Part shown: one piece after another, positions 31,650-41,606 of the stretch
How positions within the stretch are numbered: position 1 is the stretch's first letter
How the letters are laid out: every line of letters starts with the position of its first letter
NCBI RefSeq assembly: GCF_022343555.1
Contig: NZ_JAKQZH010000002.1
Span: 248,001 to 312,000, forward strand
Source of the DNA: Marinobacter sp. C7
GTDB lineage: Bacteria > Pseudomonadota > Gammaproteobacteria > Pseudomonadales > Oleiphilaceae
Direction of reading: 5' to 3'
Length of the DNA: 64,000 nucleotides
Position numbers and translations under genes: made by a program
Notes under the pieces: generated by a model
Told to the model about the DNA's origin: nothing
The model's input: the letters and a program-made list of their open reading frames with translations, nothing else
Databases searched by the model: none

Positions 31650-32444
31650 TTACACCGCAACCGGCGCGGATGTCTTTTTCGAGCCATGGCGACGGACCAT
31701 TTCGCCGGCCAGGGCCAGGTAAGCCACGGCGCCCTTGGAGGCGCGATCGTAGCTCAACGCCGGCAAGCCATAACTGGGCGCCTCTGCCAGCCGCACGTTG
31801 CGCGGAATCACTGCCCGGTAGACCTTGTCACCGAAAAACTCCGCCAGTTGGGCGGATACGTCCAGAGTCAGACTGTTACGCGGATCGTACATGGTGCGCA
31901 ACAGACCCTCGATTTCCAGATTGGGGTTCACCGTTTCCTGGATCTGCTCCACCGTGTTCATCAGTGCGGCCAGGCCCTCCAGGGCATAGTACTCACACTG
32001 CATGGGGATCAGCACCGAGTCCGCCGCAGACAGGGCATTAACGGTCAGCAGGTTGAGGGAGGGCGGACAGTCGATCAGGATGTAATCGTAGCGGTCACGG
32101 ATGCTGTTCAGGGCAAGGCGCAGCCGATGCTCCCGACCGATTTCATTCATCAGTTCCACTTCCGCCGCCGTCAGGTCGCCGTTGGCGGGCAACAGGTCAA
32201 AGCCGCCATTTTCCACCTTGATAATGACGTCGGCCGGGGCTGCGCGCTTGGTGAGTACATCGTAACCGGACAATTCCAGGGCGTTTTTATCCACACCACT
32301 GCCCATGGTCGCGTTACCCTGGGGATCCATATCCACCAGCAACACCCGCCGCTTGATCGCGGCCAGCGAGGCAGCCAGGTTGACGCAGGTGGTGGTCTTG
32401 CCCACACCGCCTTTCTGATTGGTCACTGCCATCACGCGCGCCAT
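31650..32444 (-). CDS. parA: Chromosome-partitioning ATPase ParA
   Basis: A 264-residue deviant-Walker-A ATPase. The N-terminus MARVMAVTNQKGGVGKTTTC has the KGGVGKT signature with the leading lysine; VDMDPQGNATMG is the A-prime motif and YILIDCPPSLNLLTVNAL Walker B. It lacks an N-terminal HTH, so it is a chromosomal (type Ib-like length) ParA/Soj rather than a plasmid type Ia. It makes nucleoid-bound gradients that pull ParB-parS toward the poles. Located 20 bases after rsmG, in the usual mnmG-rsmG-parA-parB order. Confidence 0.96.
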   Translation of the reverse strand: MARVMAVTNQKGGVGKTTTCVNLAASLAAIKRRVLLVDMDPQGNATMGSGVDKNALELSGYDVLTKRAAPADVIIKVENGGFDLLPANGDLTAAEVELMNEIGREHRLRLALNSIRDRYDYILIDCPPSLNLLTVNALSAADSVLIPMQCEYYALEGLAALMNTVEQIQETVNPNLEIEGLLRTMYDPRNSLTLDVSAQLAEFFGDKVYRAVIPRNVRLAEAPSYGLPALSYDRASKGAVAYLALAGEMVRRHGSKKTSAPVAV

Positions 32445-32464
32445 GTTACGCCTCCTGTTGCGGG

Positions 32465-33109
32465 TTACCGGGAATATTCAGTCCGGGCCACGACCAGCAA
32501 ATGCCGCTCGCCATCTGCGCCGGGGACCTTCAGGGACTGGCTGGATTTTACCTGCCAGCCGGCCGGAAGGGCAGCCACCTCATCATCCGGAAACTGACCT
32601 TTCATGGCAAGGAACTCACCCTCATTTGCCAGCAGGGACCCGCACCAGGTCACCAGGTTCTCGAGGGCGGTAAACGCCCGACTGCCGATCTGGGTGAAGG
32701 GCTGTTCCGGCTGGCAGTCCTCGGCCCGCCCGTGAATGACGTCCACGTTGTCCAGCCCCAGCTCAAGCACACACTGGTTGAGGAAACGGGTCTTCTTGCC
32801 ATTGCTGTCGAGCAGGGTGAAGCGCTTGTCCGGCAAGGCGATGGCCAGGGGAATGCCCGGCAAGCCACCGCCGGCGCCGACATCGAGCAGGTGGTCTGTG
32901 GTGACCCAGGGCAGAATACTCAGGCTGTCGAGTAACTGGCGCGAGACCATTACCCGCTCGTCGCGCACGGCAGTGAGGTTATACGCCTTGTTCCACTTGT
33001 TCAGCAAAGCCAGAAAGGCCAACAGCTGTTGCTGCTGGCCGTCGGTCAGGGACAGCTCCATCTCGGCCAGCCCGTCCCGGAGCTGGCATTGCCAGAGTGC
33101 TTGCGTCAT
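32465..33109 (-). CDS. rsmG: 16S rRNA (guanine527-N7)-methyltransferase
   Basis: A 214-residue SAM methyltransferase (GidB) modifying G527 of 16S rRNA, the site linked to streptomycin resistance. The SAM-binding motif is HLLDVGAGGGLPGIPLAIAL (about 73-92) and KRFTLLDSNGKKTRFLNQCV follows. SRAFTALENLVTW is the late conserved segment. It starts 7 bases after mnmG, so the two are co-transcribed. Confidence 0.95.
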   Translation of the reverse strand: MTQALWQCQLRDGLAEMELSLTDGQQQQLLAFLALLNKWNKAYNLTAVRDERVMVSRQLLDSLSILPWVTTDHLLDVGAGGGLPGIPLAIALPDKRFTLLDSNGKKTRFLNQCVLELGLDNVDVIHGRAEDCQPEQPFTQIGSRAFTALENLVTWCGSLLANEGEFLAMKGQFPDDEVAALPAGWQVKSSQSLKVPGADGERHLLVVARTEYSR

Positions 33110-33116
33110 GGGCGAA

Positions 33117-35003
33117 TCAGGCGCTCTGCTTGCGCAGCAGGTCCCGTTTTTTCAGGTGAACCAGAATCTGGCTCACCGCCGCCGGGGTCACGCCCTGGAT
33201 GCGGGAAGCCTGGGCCACGGTCTCCGGGCGCACGTCCTTGAGTTTCTGCTTGATCTCGTTGGACAGACCGCCAATCACATCGTAATCCAGATCGATGGGC
33301 AGCGGGGTGTTCTCGTTCTTGCGCAGGCGTTCGATCTCGTCCGCCTGGCGGGAGATGTAGCCCTCGTACTTGATCTCGATCTCCACCTGGTCTGCCACGT
33401 TCTGGTCGTCCGCACGCTCGCCACCAATCTCGGCGATCTGGTCGTAGGCAATCTCCGGACGACGCAGCAGCTCCGCCAGGGACTGGTCGCGGGCCAGGGG
33501 CTGTTTCAGGAAGCTGTTGGCGCGCTCGCCCGCATCGGTATTGGGGTGAATCCGGGTCGCTTCCAGGCGGCTACGCTCCCTGACGATGCCGTCACGCTTG
33601 TCGTTGAACTTCTGCCAGCGGGCATCGTCCACCAGGCCGAGGTTCCGGCCGGTTTCGGTCAGGCGCAGGTCGGCATTGTCTTCCCGCAGGATCAGCCGGT
33701 ATTCGGCGCGGCTGGTGAACATGCGATAGGGCTCGCTGGTGCCCATGGTGATCAGGTCGTCCACCAGCACGCCGAGATAGGCTTCGTCCCGGCGCGGGTA
33801 CCATTCGTCCTTTTCCTGGGCCCGCAGCGACGCATTGATGCCGGCCAGCAGCCCCTGGGCGCCGGCCTCTTCGTAGCCGGTGGTGCCGTTGATCTGGCCG
33901 GCAAAGTACAGGCCCTGGATGAATTTGGTTTCCAGGGTGTGGCGCAGATCCTGCGGGTTCAGGAAATCGTACTCGATGGCATAGCCCGGCCGGGTGATGT
34001 GGGCGTTCTCGAAGCCCGGGATCGAGCGCACCGCCGCCAGCTGGATATCAAAGGGCAGGCTGGTGGAGATGCCGTTCGGATACAGCTCGTTGGTGGTCAG
34101 ACCTTCCGGCTCCACGAAAATCTGGTGCGAGTCCTTGTCGGCAAAGCGGTTCACCTTGTCCTCGATGGACGGGCAGTAGCGCGGACCGACACCTTCGATA
34201 CTGCCAGCAAACATCGGCGAGCGGTCAAAACCGCTGCGGATGATGTCGTGGGTCTGCTCGGTGGTGCGGGTGACGTAGCAGCAGATCTGCTCGGGATGCT
34301 CATCGCGGCTGCCGATGAAGGACATCACCGGGGTCGGGTTGTCTCCCCATTGCTGGTCCATCACGGAGAAATCCACAGACCGGGCATCAATCCGGGGCGG
34401 CGTGCCGGTCTTCAGCCGACCGACGTTGAACGGCAGTTCGCGCAGGCGCCTGGCCAGCGCATTGGCCGGCGCATCCCCGGCACGGCCGCCGGAGTGGTGC
34501 TGCATGCCGATGTGGATAACACCGCCGAGGAAAGTCCCGGTGGTCAACACCACGGTTTTGGCGTTGAAGCGGATGCCGGTCTGGGTCACCACGCCGGTCA
34601 CCTGGTCGTTTTCCACAACCAGGTCGTCCGCCGCCTGCTGGAACAGGGTCAGATTGGGCTGGTTTTCCAGTGCGTGGCGGATCGCCGCCTTGTACAGCAC
34701 CCGGTCCGCCTGGGCGCGGGTGGCCCTGACCGCCGGGCCCTTGCGGCTGTTCAGTACCCGGAACTGGATCCCGGCCTGGTCGGTGGCGTGGGCCATGGCG
34801 CCGCCCAGGGCGTCGATTTCCTTGACCAGATGGCTCTTGCCGATCCCGCCGATGGCCGGGTTACAGGACATCTGGCCCAGGGTCTCAATGTTGTGGGTCA
34901 GCAGCAGGGTTTGCGAACCCATGCGGGCTGCTGCCAGCGCGGCTTCGGTACCGGCATGGCCACCACCAATGACAATGACATCGAAACGGGTCGGAAACTC
35001 CAC
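33117..35003 (-). CDS. mnmG: tRNA uridine-5-carboxymethylaminomethyl modification enzyme MnmG (GidA)
   Basis: A 628-residue FAD protein that works with MnmE to add the cmnm group to U34 of some tRNAs. FAD binding is seen in [20 protein letters not shown] (about 10-29). [20 protein letters not shown] and [12 protein letters not shown] are conserved GidA segments; the C-terminal helical tRNA/MnmE-binding domain ends near [20 protein letters not shown]. First gene of the mnmG-rsmG-parA-parB run. Upstream lies an AT-rich gap with DnaA boxes. Confidence 0.97.
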   Translation of the reverse strand: MEFPTRFDVIVIGGGHAGTEAALAAARMGSQTLLLTHNIETLGQMSCNPAIGGIGKSHLVKEIDALGGAMAHATDQAGIQFRVLNSRKGPAVRATRAQADRVLYKAAIRHALENQPNLTLFQQAADDLVVENDQVTGVVTQTGIRFNAKTVVLTTGTFLGGVIHIGMQHHSGGRAGDAPANALARRLRELPFNVGRLKTGTPPRIDARSVDFSVMDQQWGDNPTPVMSFIGSRDEHPEQICCYVTRTTEQTHDIIRSGFDRSPMFAGSIEGVGPRYCPSIEDKVNRFADKDSHQIFVEPEGLTTNELYPNGISTSLPFDIQLAAVRSIPGFENAHITRPGYAIEYDFLNPQDLRHTLETKFIQGLYFAGQINGTTGYEEAGAQGLLAGINASLRAQEKDEWYPRRDEAYLGVLVDDLITMGTSEPYRMFTSRAEYRLILREDNADLRLTETGRNLGLVDDARWQKFNDKRDGIVRERSRLEATRIHPNTDAGERANSFLKQPLARDQSLAELLRRPEIAYDQIAEIGGERADDQNVADQVEIEIKYEGYISRQADEIERLRKNENTPLPIDLDYDVIGGLSNEIKQKLKDVRPETVAQASRIQGVTPAAVSQILVHLKKRDLLRKQSA

Positions 35004-35099
35004 TCTTCACCTCGGAAATCGGGGGATAAAAACAGGGCGGCGAGTATAACGCCTCGCCGTGGAAAATGCAGTCAGAATGGGTAAATTTTAACCAGAGCC

Positions 35100-35365
35100 A
35101 GCAACACATGAAAGCCATGACGCCACGGGAACTGTTAAAAACCTCCGGAACCAACCTTATTCTGTATAAGTATTAACCGAAATTCATGCTTTATCAGTGG
35201 CTTGCGATCACCTTTTCAGAAAAGTTTTCAAAAAGTTATCCACAAGCCAGAACACTTGCTGATCACCAAATTTTAAAGCTTAAGCATTTGTTTTTTATTG
35301 ATATTTTAAAATCCATCCAGTGGTTATCTGTACCTTGTTCAATTATTTGTCCACAGAATTCGGTC
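35100..35365. other. AT-rich, origin-like segment with DnaA boxes upstream of mnmG
   Basis: A perfect DnaA box TTATCCACA lies at 35237-35245, and an 8/9 match TTGTCCACA at 35347-35355. Between them is a strongly AT-rich run of about 60 bases (35268-35315) with TTTTTTATTG and TATTTTAAAA stretches, plus TGATCACC and CGATCACC sites carrying GATC. In E. coli oriC is next to mnmG; here dnaA and the larger box cluster are about 22 kb away. It may be a relict or auxiliary origin, a DnaA-titrating site or simply the mnmG promoter. Confidence 0.4.
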
Positions 35366-35630
35366 GGATTCCCGGGATAACAGGAAGCGCCTGGATGGTC
35401 AGTTGTGCTGTTGTTGGTGCATCGTGTCCTCTGCAACGCCTTTCCCTGCACGAATCTGGTGCGCCGAGGGGTGTCATGAAACCTTCAAACTCCTCGCCTA
35501 ACCTGCCGGCCTTCCGGATCACCGCGTTTTCAATAGCTTGGCACAGAATTCGCCTTGGATTTGCGCTGGACCGATCATTTCCATGGCCAGGACGGCTACC
35601 AACAGGACAACAGGATACAGGCCCCTGACC

Positions 35631-36485
35631 ATGAGTAGCGTAGTGAGTCTCTCACGGCAAAACCTCCGGCGTGACAGCATCGGCGTCGTTCCCGATATTA
35701 TCCACCGCCACGATCTCCGTTCGGTGTACCAACCCATACTCAGCCCCACCCATCAAATGCTGGTGGGTTATGAGGCACTGGTACGGGTCGGCAAAGGCCG
35801 CGACACCATGACGCCGCCCGCGCTGTTTGAACTGGCCCGACAACGCAACCAGCTGGCCGAACTCGACCGCTATCTGGTGCACATGCACCTGGATAATTAT
35901 CGGGCTGCCGGCAACCCCTTCTGGCTTTTCCTCAATGTGAACCCGTACAGCTGTGTCCATCCGGGCGCTTCCCTGGAGCGATTGGCCCGGCATTGCCGGG
36001 ACTGCGGCGTTGACCCGCGGCAGGTTGTGCTGGAACTGGTGGAGACTGCCTCGGATAAACCGGATGCCCTGCTCGGTTTTATCCACAACGCCCGGACGCT
36101 GGGGTTCCAGATTGCCATTGACGATTTCGGTACCGGACATTCCAACTTTGAACGGCTGTGGCTGATCAAACCGCTGATCGTAAAACTGGATCGGTGCCTG
36201 TTGCTGAATGCGGAGAAAGATCGCCGGGGTCGGCTCATGCTGGAGAGCCTGGTTGGCATGTTGCAGGAGAGCGGCAGCCTCGTGCTGCTGGAGGGCGTCG
36301 AAACCGCAGATCAGGCCCGCATCGCGCTGTCGGCCGGGGCCGACCTGGTCCAGGGCTATGCCTTCGGGCATCCCGATGAGGCATCCCCGGGCGCCCGGGA
36401 ACGGGCCGAAGCCCGGTTGCGCGACACCCTTGCCCGCTCCCGTGCCACGCCGTTGCACTCTTCCCGCAAACGGGCCGTCCATTGA
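35631..36485 (+). CDS. Stand-alone EAL-domain cyclic-di-GMP phosphodiesterase
   Basis: A 284-residue protein made almost wholly of one EAL domain. Catalytic and metal-binding residues are present: YEALVRV (EAL), FLNVNP (Asn), LELVETAS (Glu), IAIDDFGTGHSNFERLW (the DDFGTG pair), IVKLDR (Lys), LLEGVETADQA (Glu) and LVQGYAFG (Gln). It should hydrolyse c-di-GMP to pGpG. No sensor, GGDEF or membrane segment is visible, so it is cytoplasmic. The start is uncertain: ATG 35631 is preferred, but in-frame ATGs at 35538 and 35583 would add up to 31 residues with no family support. Confidence 0.85.
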   Translation: MSSVVSLSRQNLRRDSIGVVPDIIHRHDLRSVYQPILSPTHQMLVGYEALVRVGKGRDTMTPPALFELARQRNQLAELDRYLVHMHLDNYRAAGNPFWLFLNVNPYSCVHPGASLERLARHCRDCGVDPRQVVLELVETASDKPDALLGFIHNARTLGFQIAIDDFGTGHSNFERLWLIKPLIVKLDRCLLLNAEKDRRGRLMLESLVGMLQESGSLVLLEGVETADQARIALSAGADLVQGYAFGHPDEASPGARERAEARLRDTLARSRATPLHSSRKRAVH

Positions 36486-36509
36486 CCGTTCATGATCCGG
36501 TCGGGGGGA

Positions 36510-39500
36510 TCAGAAATCGTCGGCCCGCTTCTGGGGCACCGATGCCAGGCCCGCCCCTCCGGACTGTCCGGCTGCCAGCCGTTCGAGCTCCTGCTCCACC
36601 GCGTTGGTGGATTTGGCAAACCGGGCCAGGAGGTTGTAGAGCACCGGTATCAGGAACAGGGTAAGGGTGGTGGCGAAAATCAGCCCCCCGAGGATCACCA
36701 TACCGATGGCGGCCCGGCTCTCGGCGCCAGCGCCGGTGGCAATCACCAGCGGTACCGCACCGAAGATGGTGGAGATGGTGGTCATCAGTACCGGGCGAAA
36801 GCGCAACACAGCGCCTTCGAGAATCGCATCCCTGACTTCATAGCCCTTGTCCCTGAGCTGGTTCGCGAACTCCACGATCAGGATTCCGTTCTTGGCCATC
36901 AAACCCAACAGCATGATGATGCCGATCTGACTGTAGATGTTCAGACTGATGCCGGACCATAACAACGCCAGCAGAGCCCCGGTGACCGCCAGTGGCACCG
37001 TCAGCATGATGATCAGCGGGTGAATCCAGCTCTCGAACTGCGCCGCCAGTACCAGGAAGACAATCACGAAGGCGAGAGCGAAGGTCACGTAGATGGCGTT
37101 GGACGATTCCTCGAATTCCCGGGACAGGCCCTTGTAACTCACCCTCGCTTCCGGCGGCAGGTTATCCACAGCCAGATTGTTGAGATAGGTCAGTGCCGAA
37201 CCAAGATCATAGCCATCGGCCAGGGAGCCACTGATCACCACCGCCGGCAGGCGGTCAATCCGCCGAAGATCCGGGTTGGCACCGATTTCCTCCACTGACA
37301 CCAGCGCCTGCAGGGGGATCAGGTTGCCACCTTCCCGAGGGCGCAGAAAAATCTGGCCGAGGTCCGCCGGCGTGGCCCGATCGGCTTCGGTGGCCTGGAC
37401 AATGACATCGTACTCCCGGCCGCGGTCCAGATAGGTCGTCACCTGGCGGGAAGCCAGCATCGTCTGCAGGGTCAGGCCAACGTCCTCGACCGTGATGTCC
37501 AGGTCTGCGGCCCGTTCCCGATCAATCCTGACCCGCAGTTCCGGTCGGGTCAGTTCAAAGTCCGTCTCCAGGTTGAGCAGATTCGGATTCTCTTTCGCAC
37601 GCGCGACGATCTCCTCACTCCAGGCCTGCACCGAGTCATAGTCAGGCCCTGCCACTACGAATTCCACGGGCTGGCTGAAACCGCGCTGGCCCAGGCCCGG
37701 TGGATTGATTGCCACGGTCCGGATCCCGGAAATGTCACCAAGCTTCTGCCGGATTTCGCTGGTCACCTGCTGTTGCCTGATATCCCGTTCTTCCCAGGGC
37801 TCCAGCCCCATGATCATGAAGGCATTGTCTTCCTCGTCCCGGAAGCCGACGATCGACAGCAGCCGGTTGGCAATACCCTCATCCAGGTAGGGCAGCAGCT
37901 TCTCCTCCGCCTTGCGCACGTAATGGTCGGTGAACTCCACGGTGGAGCCCCTCGGCGCACTGGTGGGCATGATGATGATGCCCCGGTCCTCGGTGGGGGC
38001 GAGTTCCTGGGGCAGCTTCGGATAGACCACCGCCGCCACGACGAGGCCTGCCAGGCCCAGGCCGATCAGCAGGCCCGGCATCCTCAGGGAAAAACGCAAC
38101 AGCCGCTCATAACTCCGGGTCAGTCCATTGAGAACTGTCTCACTGGCGGCCCAGAGCCGGTGCCCCTCGGCAGATTCCGGACTGTGGCGCAGCCACTTGG
38201 AACAGAGCATGGGTGCCAGCGTCAGGGCCACCAGGCTCGAGAACACCACCGCAGCGGCAAGGGTAAAACCGAACTCGGCAAACAGCCGACCGGTGTTGCC
38301 CCCCATGAACGAGATAGGCACGAACACCGCCACCAGAGTCAGGGTCGTGGCAATAACGGCAAAGGCCACCTGTTTGGCCCCCCGGTAGGCGGCCAGCAGG
38401 GGCGGCTCGCCCTCGTCAATCCGGCGCTGGATGTTTTCCAGCATGACGATGGCATCGTCCACCACCAGGCCGATGGCGAGGATCACCGCCAACAGCGTCA
38501 GCACGTTGATGGAGAAGCCGAGAAAGCCCAGGCCGATGAAGGCACCGATGACTGCCACCGGGATGGTCACGGCCGGAATCAGAGTCGCCCGCCAGGAGCG
38601 CAGGAAAAGGAAGATCACCAGAATGACCAGGGAAACGGCAATGGCCAGGGTAATCACCACTTCCCTGATGGACGCCCGGATGAAAATGGATTCGTCGTAG
38701 CTCTCGGCAATGGTGACTTCCGGCGGCAGGGTTTCCCGGATCCTGTCGAGCTCGGCCCGTACCGCGTCGGATACCGCCACGGTGTTGGCCTTGGACTGGC
38801 GGATAATGCCCATGCCAATGGCGGTTTCCCCGTTGGCCCGCAACCGGCTGACATCGGATTCCACGCCCATCTGGACATTGGCCACCTCGCCGAGTCGCAA
38901 CAGATCGTTGCCGTCGCGACGGATGACCAGTTCGCGGAATTGCTCGACTGTGGATAACCGACCCTCGGCCCGCACCGTGAAATTGCGGGTGGAGGAATCC
39001 ACCGACCCCGCCGGCAGTTCCACGTTGTTGGCCCGCAGTGCCCGTTCCACCTCGGCCACGGTGATGTTCCGGGCGGCCAGCCGTTCGCGGTCAAGCCAGA
39101 CCCGGATGGCATACCGGCGCTCACCACCGATTCGGACATCCGCAACGCCGTCGAGCACCGAAAACCGGTCCGCCAGCACCCGGTCAGCGAAATCACTGAG
39201 CTCGGCGCTGTCCCAGACCTGGCTGCGCAGAGTTATCCACATCATCGGGCGGGCGTCGGAATCCGCCTTGCTCACCACCGGGGCGTCGGCCTCGTCCGGC
39301 AGTTGATTGGCCACACGGGATACCGCATCGCGGACATCGTTGGCGGCAATATCCACATCCCGGGAAAGGTTGAACTCGATGCTGGTGCGGGACTCCCCCT
39401 GCTCGGTGGAAGACTCGATGGAACGGATACCCTCGATACCACTGATGGCGCCCTCGATCACCTGGGTGATCTGGGTGTCGACCACCTCCGCGGCGGCGCC

Positions 39501-39656
39501 GGTGTAATCCGTGGAAATGGACACGACCGGAGGGTCAATGTCGGGATACTCCCGGACCGGCAGTTCGAACAGGGCCGCCAGCCCGAAGACCACGATCAGC
39601 AGGCTCAGGACCGTCGCAAAGACCGGGCGTTTGATGGAAATATCCGACAGCACCAC
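36510..39656 (-). CDS. RND efflux permease, HAE1 family
   Basis: A 1048-residue inner-membrane pump with 12 predicted helices and two large periplasmic loops. It opens SDISIKRPVFATVLSLLIVV, the standard HAE1 start. In TM4 the proton-relay acids are in LAIGLVVDDAIVMLENIQRR (about 402-421), with the paired Asp, and GNTGRLFAEFG and TM10 GLMAKNGILIVEFANQLRDK (Lys) complete the relay. It pairs with the adaptor gene 3 bases upstream; no outer-membrane channel gene is adjacent, so a TolC-like protein from elsewhere is needed. The substrate is unknown. Confidence 0.93.
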   Translation of the reverse strand: MVLSDISIKRPVFATVLSLLIVVFGLAALFELPVREYPDIDPPVVSISTDYTGAAAEVVDTQITQVIEGAISGIEGIRSIESSTEQGESRTSIEFNLSRDVDIAANDVRDAVSRVANQLPDEADAPVVSKADSDARPMMWITLRSQVWDSAELSDFADRVLADRFSVLDGVADVRIGGERRYAIRVWLDRERLAARNITVAEVERALRANNVELPAGSVDSSTRNFTVRAEGRLSTVEQFRELVIRRDGNDLLRLGEVANVQMGVESDVSRLRANGETAIGMGIIRQSKANTVAVSDAVRAELDRIRETLPPEVTIAESYDESIFIRASIREVVITLAIAVSLVILVIFLFLRSWRATLIPAVTIPVAVIGAFIGLGFLGFSINVLTLLAVILAIGLVVDDAIVMLENIQRRIDEGEPPLLAAYRGAKQVAFAVIATTLTLVAVFVPISFMGGNTGRLFAEFGFTLAAAVVFSSLVALTLAPMLCSKWLRHSPESAEGHRLWAASETVLNGLTRSYERLLRFSLRMPGLLIGLGLAGLVVAAVVYPKLPQELAPTEDRGIIIMPTSAPRGSTVEFTDHYVRKAEEKLLPYLDEGIANRLLSIVGFRDEEDNAFMIMGLEPWEERDIRQQQVTSEIRQKLGDISGIRTVAINPPGLGQRGFSQPVEFVVAGPDYDSVQAWSEEIVARAKENPNLLNLETDFELTRPELRVRIDRERAADLDITVEDVGLTLQTMLASRQVTTYLDRGREYDVIVQATEADRATPADLGQIFLRPREGGNLIPLQALVSVEEIGANPDLRRIDRLPAVVISGSLADGYDLGSALTYLNNLAVDNLPPEARVSYKGLSREFEESSNAIYVTFALAFVIVFLVLAAQFESWIHPLIIMLTVPLAVTGALLALLWSGISLNIYSQIGIIMLLGLMAKNGILIVEFANQLRDKGYEVRDAILEGAVLRFRPVLMTTISTIFGAVPLVIATGAGAESRAAIGMVILGGLIFATTLTLFLIPVLYNLLARFAKSTNAVEQELERLAAGQSGGAGLASVPQKRADDF

Positions 39657-39659
39657 GGC

Positions 39660-40754
39660 CTATGACTCCAGGGAGCTGACAAAACGGTTTTCGGGGATCA
39701 CGTTCTCCCCGTCCAGGATCCGGATGCGGTCACCGGAGCTCAGCCGATCCTGACCGGTTACGATCACCTCATCCTCCGGCTGCACACCGCTGACCACTTC
39801 CACCTTGCCCGGCATCCTGGAACCCAGCTGCACCGATACCCGTCTGGCTGAGCCATCCTCGGCGACAAAGACATATTTCTCATCACCCCGGATCATCACC
39901 GCCTGTTCGGGAATAACCAGGGCCTCGCGCTGCTGCAGCGTCAGGGTCGCGGACATGAACTGGCCCGGCCTCAGTCGTCCCTCGGCGTTGTCAATGACAG
40001 CGCGAACCGGCAGGCTCCGGCTCAGCTCGTTGATGCGAGTCCCCAATTCCACCAGTTCACCCCGGAACGGCTCTCCCGGGTAGGCCGGGGATATGCCCCG
40101 GACCTCCTGCCCCTCGGTCACCTGTCCCAGGAAGCGCTCGGGAATACTGAAACTGAGCTCCATCTGCTCGGTGGTATCGAGCGTGGTGATCGCCGTCCCC
40201 GCGCTGACATAAGCGCCGATACTGATATCACTGAGCCCCACGACCCCGGAAAACGGCGCCGTGATGCGATGATTGTCCAGCCGCACCCGGGCCGCCTGGC
40301 GCTGGGCCAGGGCCACGTCGACGGCGGTCCTCAATTCGTCCACCTGGGACTGGGAAATGCTGTTGTTGGAACGCAGACGACTTGCCCGCTCCAGTTGCCG
40401 CCGGGCATCCGCCAGCCGGGCTTCGATCTCGGCCAGGTCGGCGCGGGCCTGGCGGTCATCGAGGCGCAGAAGCAGAGCGCCGGTGGCAACCTTCTGGCCG
40501 GCTGCCAGATTGATCTCGATCACCCGGCCACTGACCTCGGTGGTCAGTTCCACGGCATTCAGTGCCTGGAGGTTACCCACGGCCTTGACCACATCCCTGA
40601 CCGTATCCCGCTCCGGGCGCACGGTGTTCACGGGGCTGGCGGGACGCTCATTACCGGCCTGCTGTTCCGCATCGCTGTCGTAGGACCGGTAGATCCATGC
40701 CCCACCGACTGCAACGGCAACGAGAACCAGCGCGATGACCCATTGTTTCCACAT
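39660..40754 (-). CDS. RND efflux periplasmic adaptor (membrane fusion protein)
   Basis: A 364-residue adaptor with an N-terminal membrane anchor (WVIALVLVAVAVGGAWIYRS). The barrel-sandwich/lipoyl halves read LTTEVSGRVIEINLAAGQKV (about 72-91) and ITAPFSGVVGLSDISIGAYV, separated by a coiled-coil hairpin (about 105-160). Beta-barrel and membrane-proximal domains follow, with GRLRPGQFMSATLTL and ALVIPEQAVM. It joins the permease to an outer-membrane channel. It ends 3 bases before the permease starts. Confidence 0.92.
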   Translation of the reverse strand: MWKQWVIALVLVAVAVGGAWIYRSYDSDAEQQAGNERPASPVNTVRPERDTVRDVVKAVGNLQALNAVELTTEVSGRVIEINLAAGQKVATGALLLRLDDRQARADLAEIEARLADARRQLERASRLRSNNSISQSQVDELRTAVDVALAQRQAARVRLDNHRITAPFSGVVGLSDISIGAYVSAGTAITTLDTTEQMELSFSIPERFLGQVTEGQEVRGISPAYPGEPFRGELVELGTRINELSRSLPVRAVIDNAEGRLRPGQFMSATLTLQQREALVIPEQAVMIRGDEKYVFVAEDGSARRVSVQLGSRMPGKVEVVSGVQPEDEVIVTGQDRLSSGDRIRILDGENVIPENRFVSSLES

Positions 40755-40800
40755 GATGGTATGACTGCCTTCAGTTTGATGATCCGGTATGCCGGCCCGG

Positions 40801-41361
40801 TTACTTTTTCTGGATGACCAACACGATCTCCCCGACTCCGATTCCCCACTTGCTCATGGTGGTCTGGTTGATAAGGGTGTCCGGGGTAATCAGATACATC
40901 CAGTCATCCATACGAACGTCGATGGTACCGTCGCCATAGGCAACCCGAAGCACGTAATTCATATGGATGGCATTGCCCTGCCAGCGCATGGTGCCCGGCT
41001 CCACCACATCTCCGGCGTCGGCGCGATAGCCCTCCGGCGATGGCTCCAGGGTCCAGACCCGGGTCTGGACCTCGCCGTCGTCAAACCGGAACACCTCGTC
41101 CAGGGTGCCGACGCCGTCGGCGTCCCAGGAGGCGGAGATATCGGCATCAAAGGTTCGAATCACTTCGCCCGCGAAATTCTTGACCACACCCCGAGCCGAA
41201 AGTTCGCCGCTGAAAAACTGCTCCGGAACCAGTTTCGGCGACCGGTCCGCGTAATCCTCCAGTGACGGGGAGGCACAGCCGGCCAGCAGCACCAGACTTA
41301 AACATAACCACAGCAGCGCTGCACGGCTACTGTCCCCGGGCGCAATTTGAGGCTTTTGCAT
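40801..41361 (-). CDS. DUF3833 family lipoprotein
   Basis: A 186-residue predicted lipoprotein: the signal helix LLWLCLSLVLLAGCASPSLE contains the lipobox LLAGC (Cys about 29). The mature part is mostly beta (VVKNFAGEVIRTFDADISAS, and IHMNYVLRVAYGDGTIDVRM), consistent with DUF3833, a lipocalin-like family of unknown role. It lies 46 bases upstream of the RND adaptor on the same strand and could be co-transcribed, but no link in function is known. Confidence 0.75.
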   Translation of the reverse strand: MQKPQIAPGDSSRAALLWLCLSLVLLAGCASPSLEDYADRSPKLVPEQFFSGELSARGVVKNFAGEVIRTFDADISASWDADGVGTLDEVFRFDDGEVQTRVWTLEPSPEGYRADAGDVVEPGTMRWQGNAIHMNYVLRVAYGDGTIDVRMDDWMYLITPDTLINQTTMSKWGIGVGEIVLVIQKK

Positions 41362-41606
41362 GACTTTTACACTCCCGCGTGGCTGAAACTCCCGAATATG
41401 CCGGGGAATATACGAGTCCGGGCTGAGGTTCGATCAGAGTCGTCTGTGCCTGTCGGAAAGCCGACCGTCATTTCAGCCAATTGTCTTTGGTGACACACCG
41501 TCCGGCGCTTTTCGTCAATGGCAGCTCTGCGGGAATGCCGTAAAACAGGGTTCATCGGAGGCCGATCGCCCTCCCCCGAATCCATTACAGGTACAGAGGT
41601 TTCGTT

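Noticed and set aside
30723..32597. Open frame of 624 codons on the plus strand across parB and parA
   Set aside because: Antisense shadow of parB-parA; low-complexity His/Gln/Gly-rich translation with no recognisable domain.
32736..35084. Open frame of 782 codons on the plus strand across rsmG and mnmG
   Set aside because: Antisense to two well-recognised genes; produced by high GC and codon bias.
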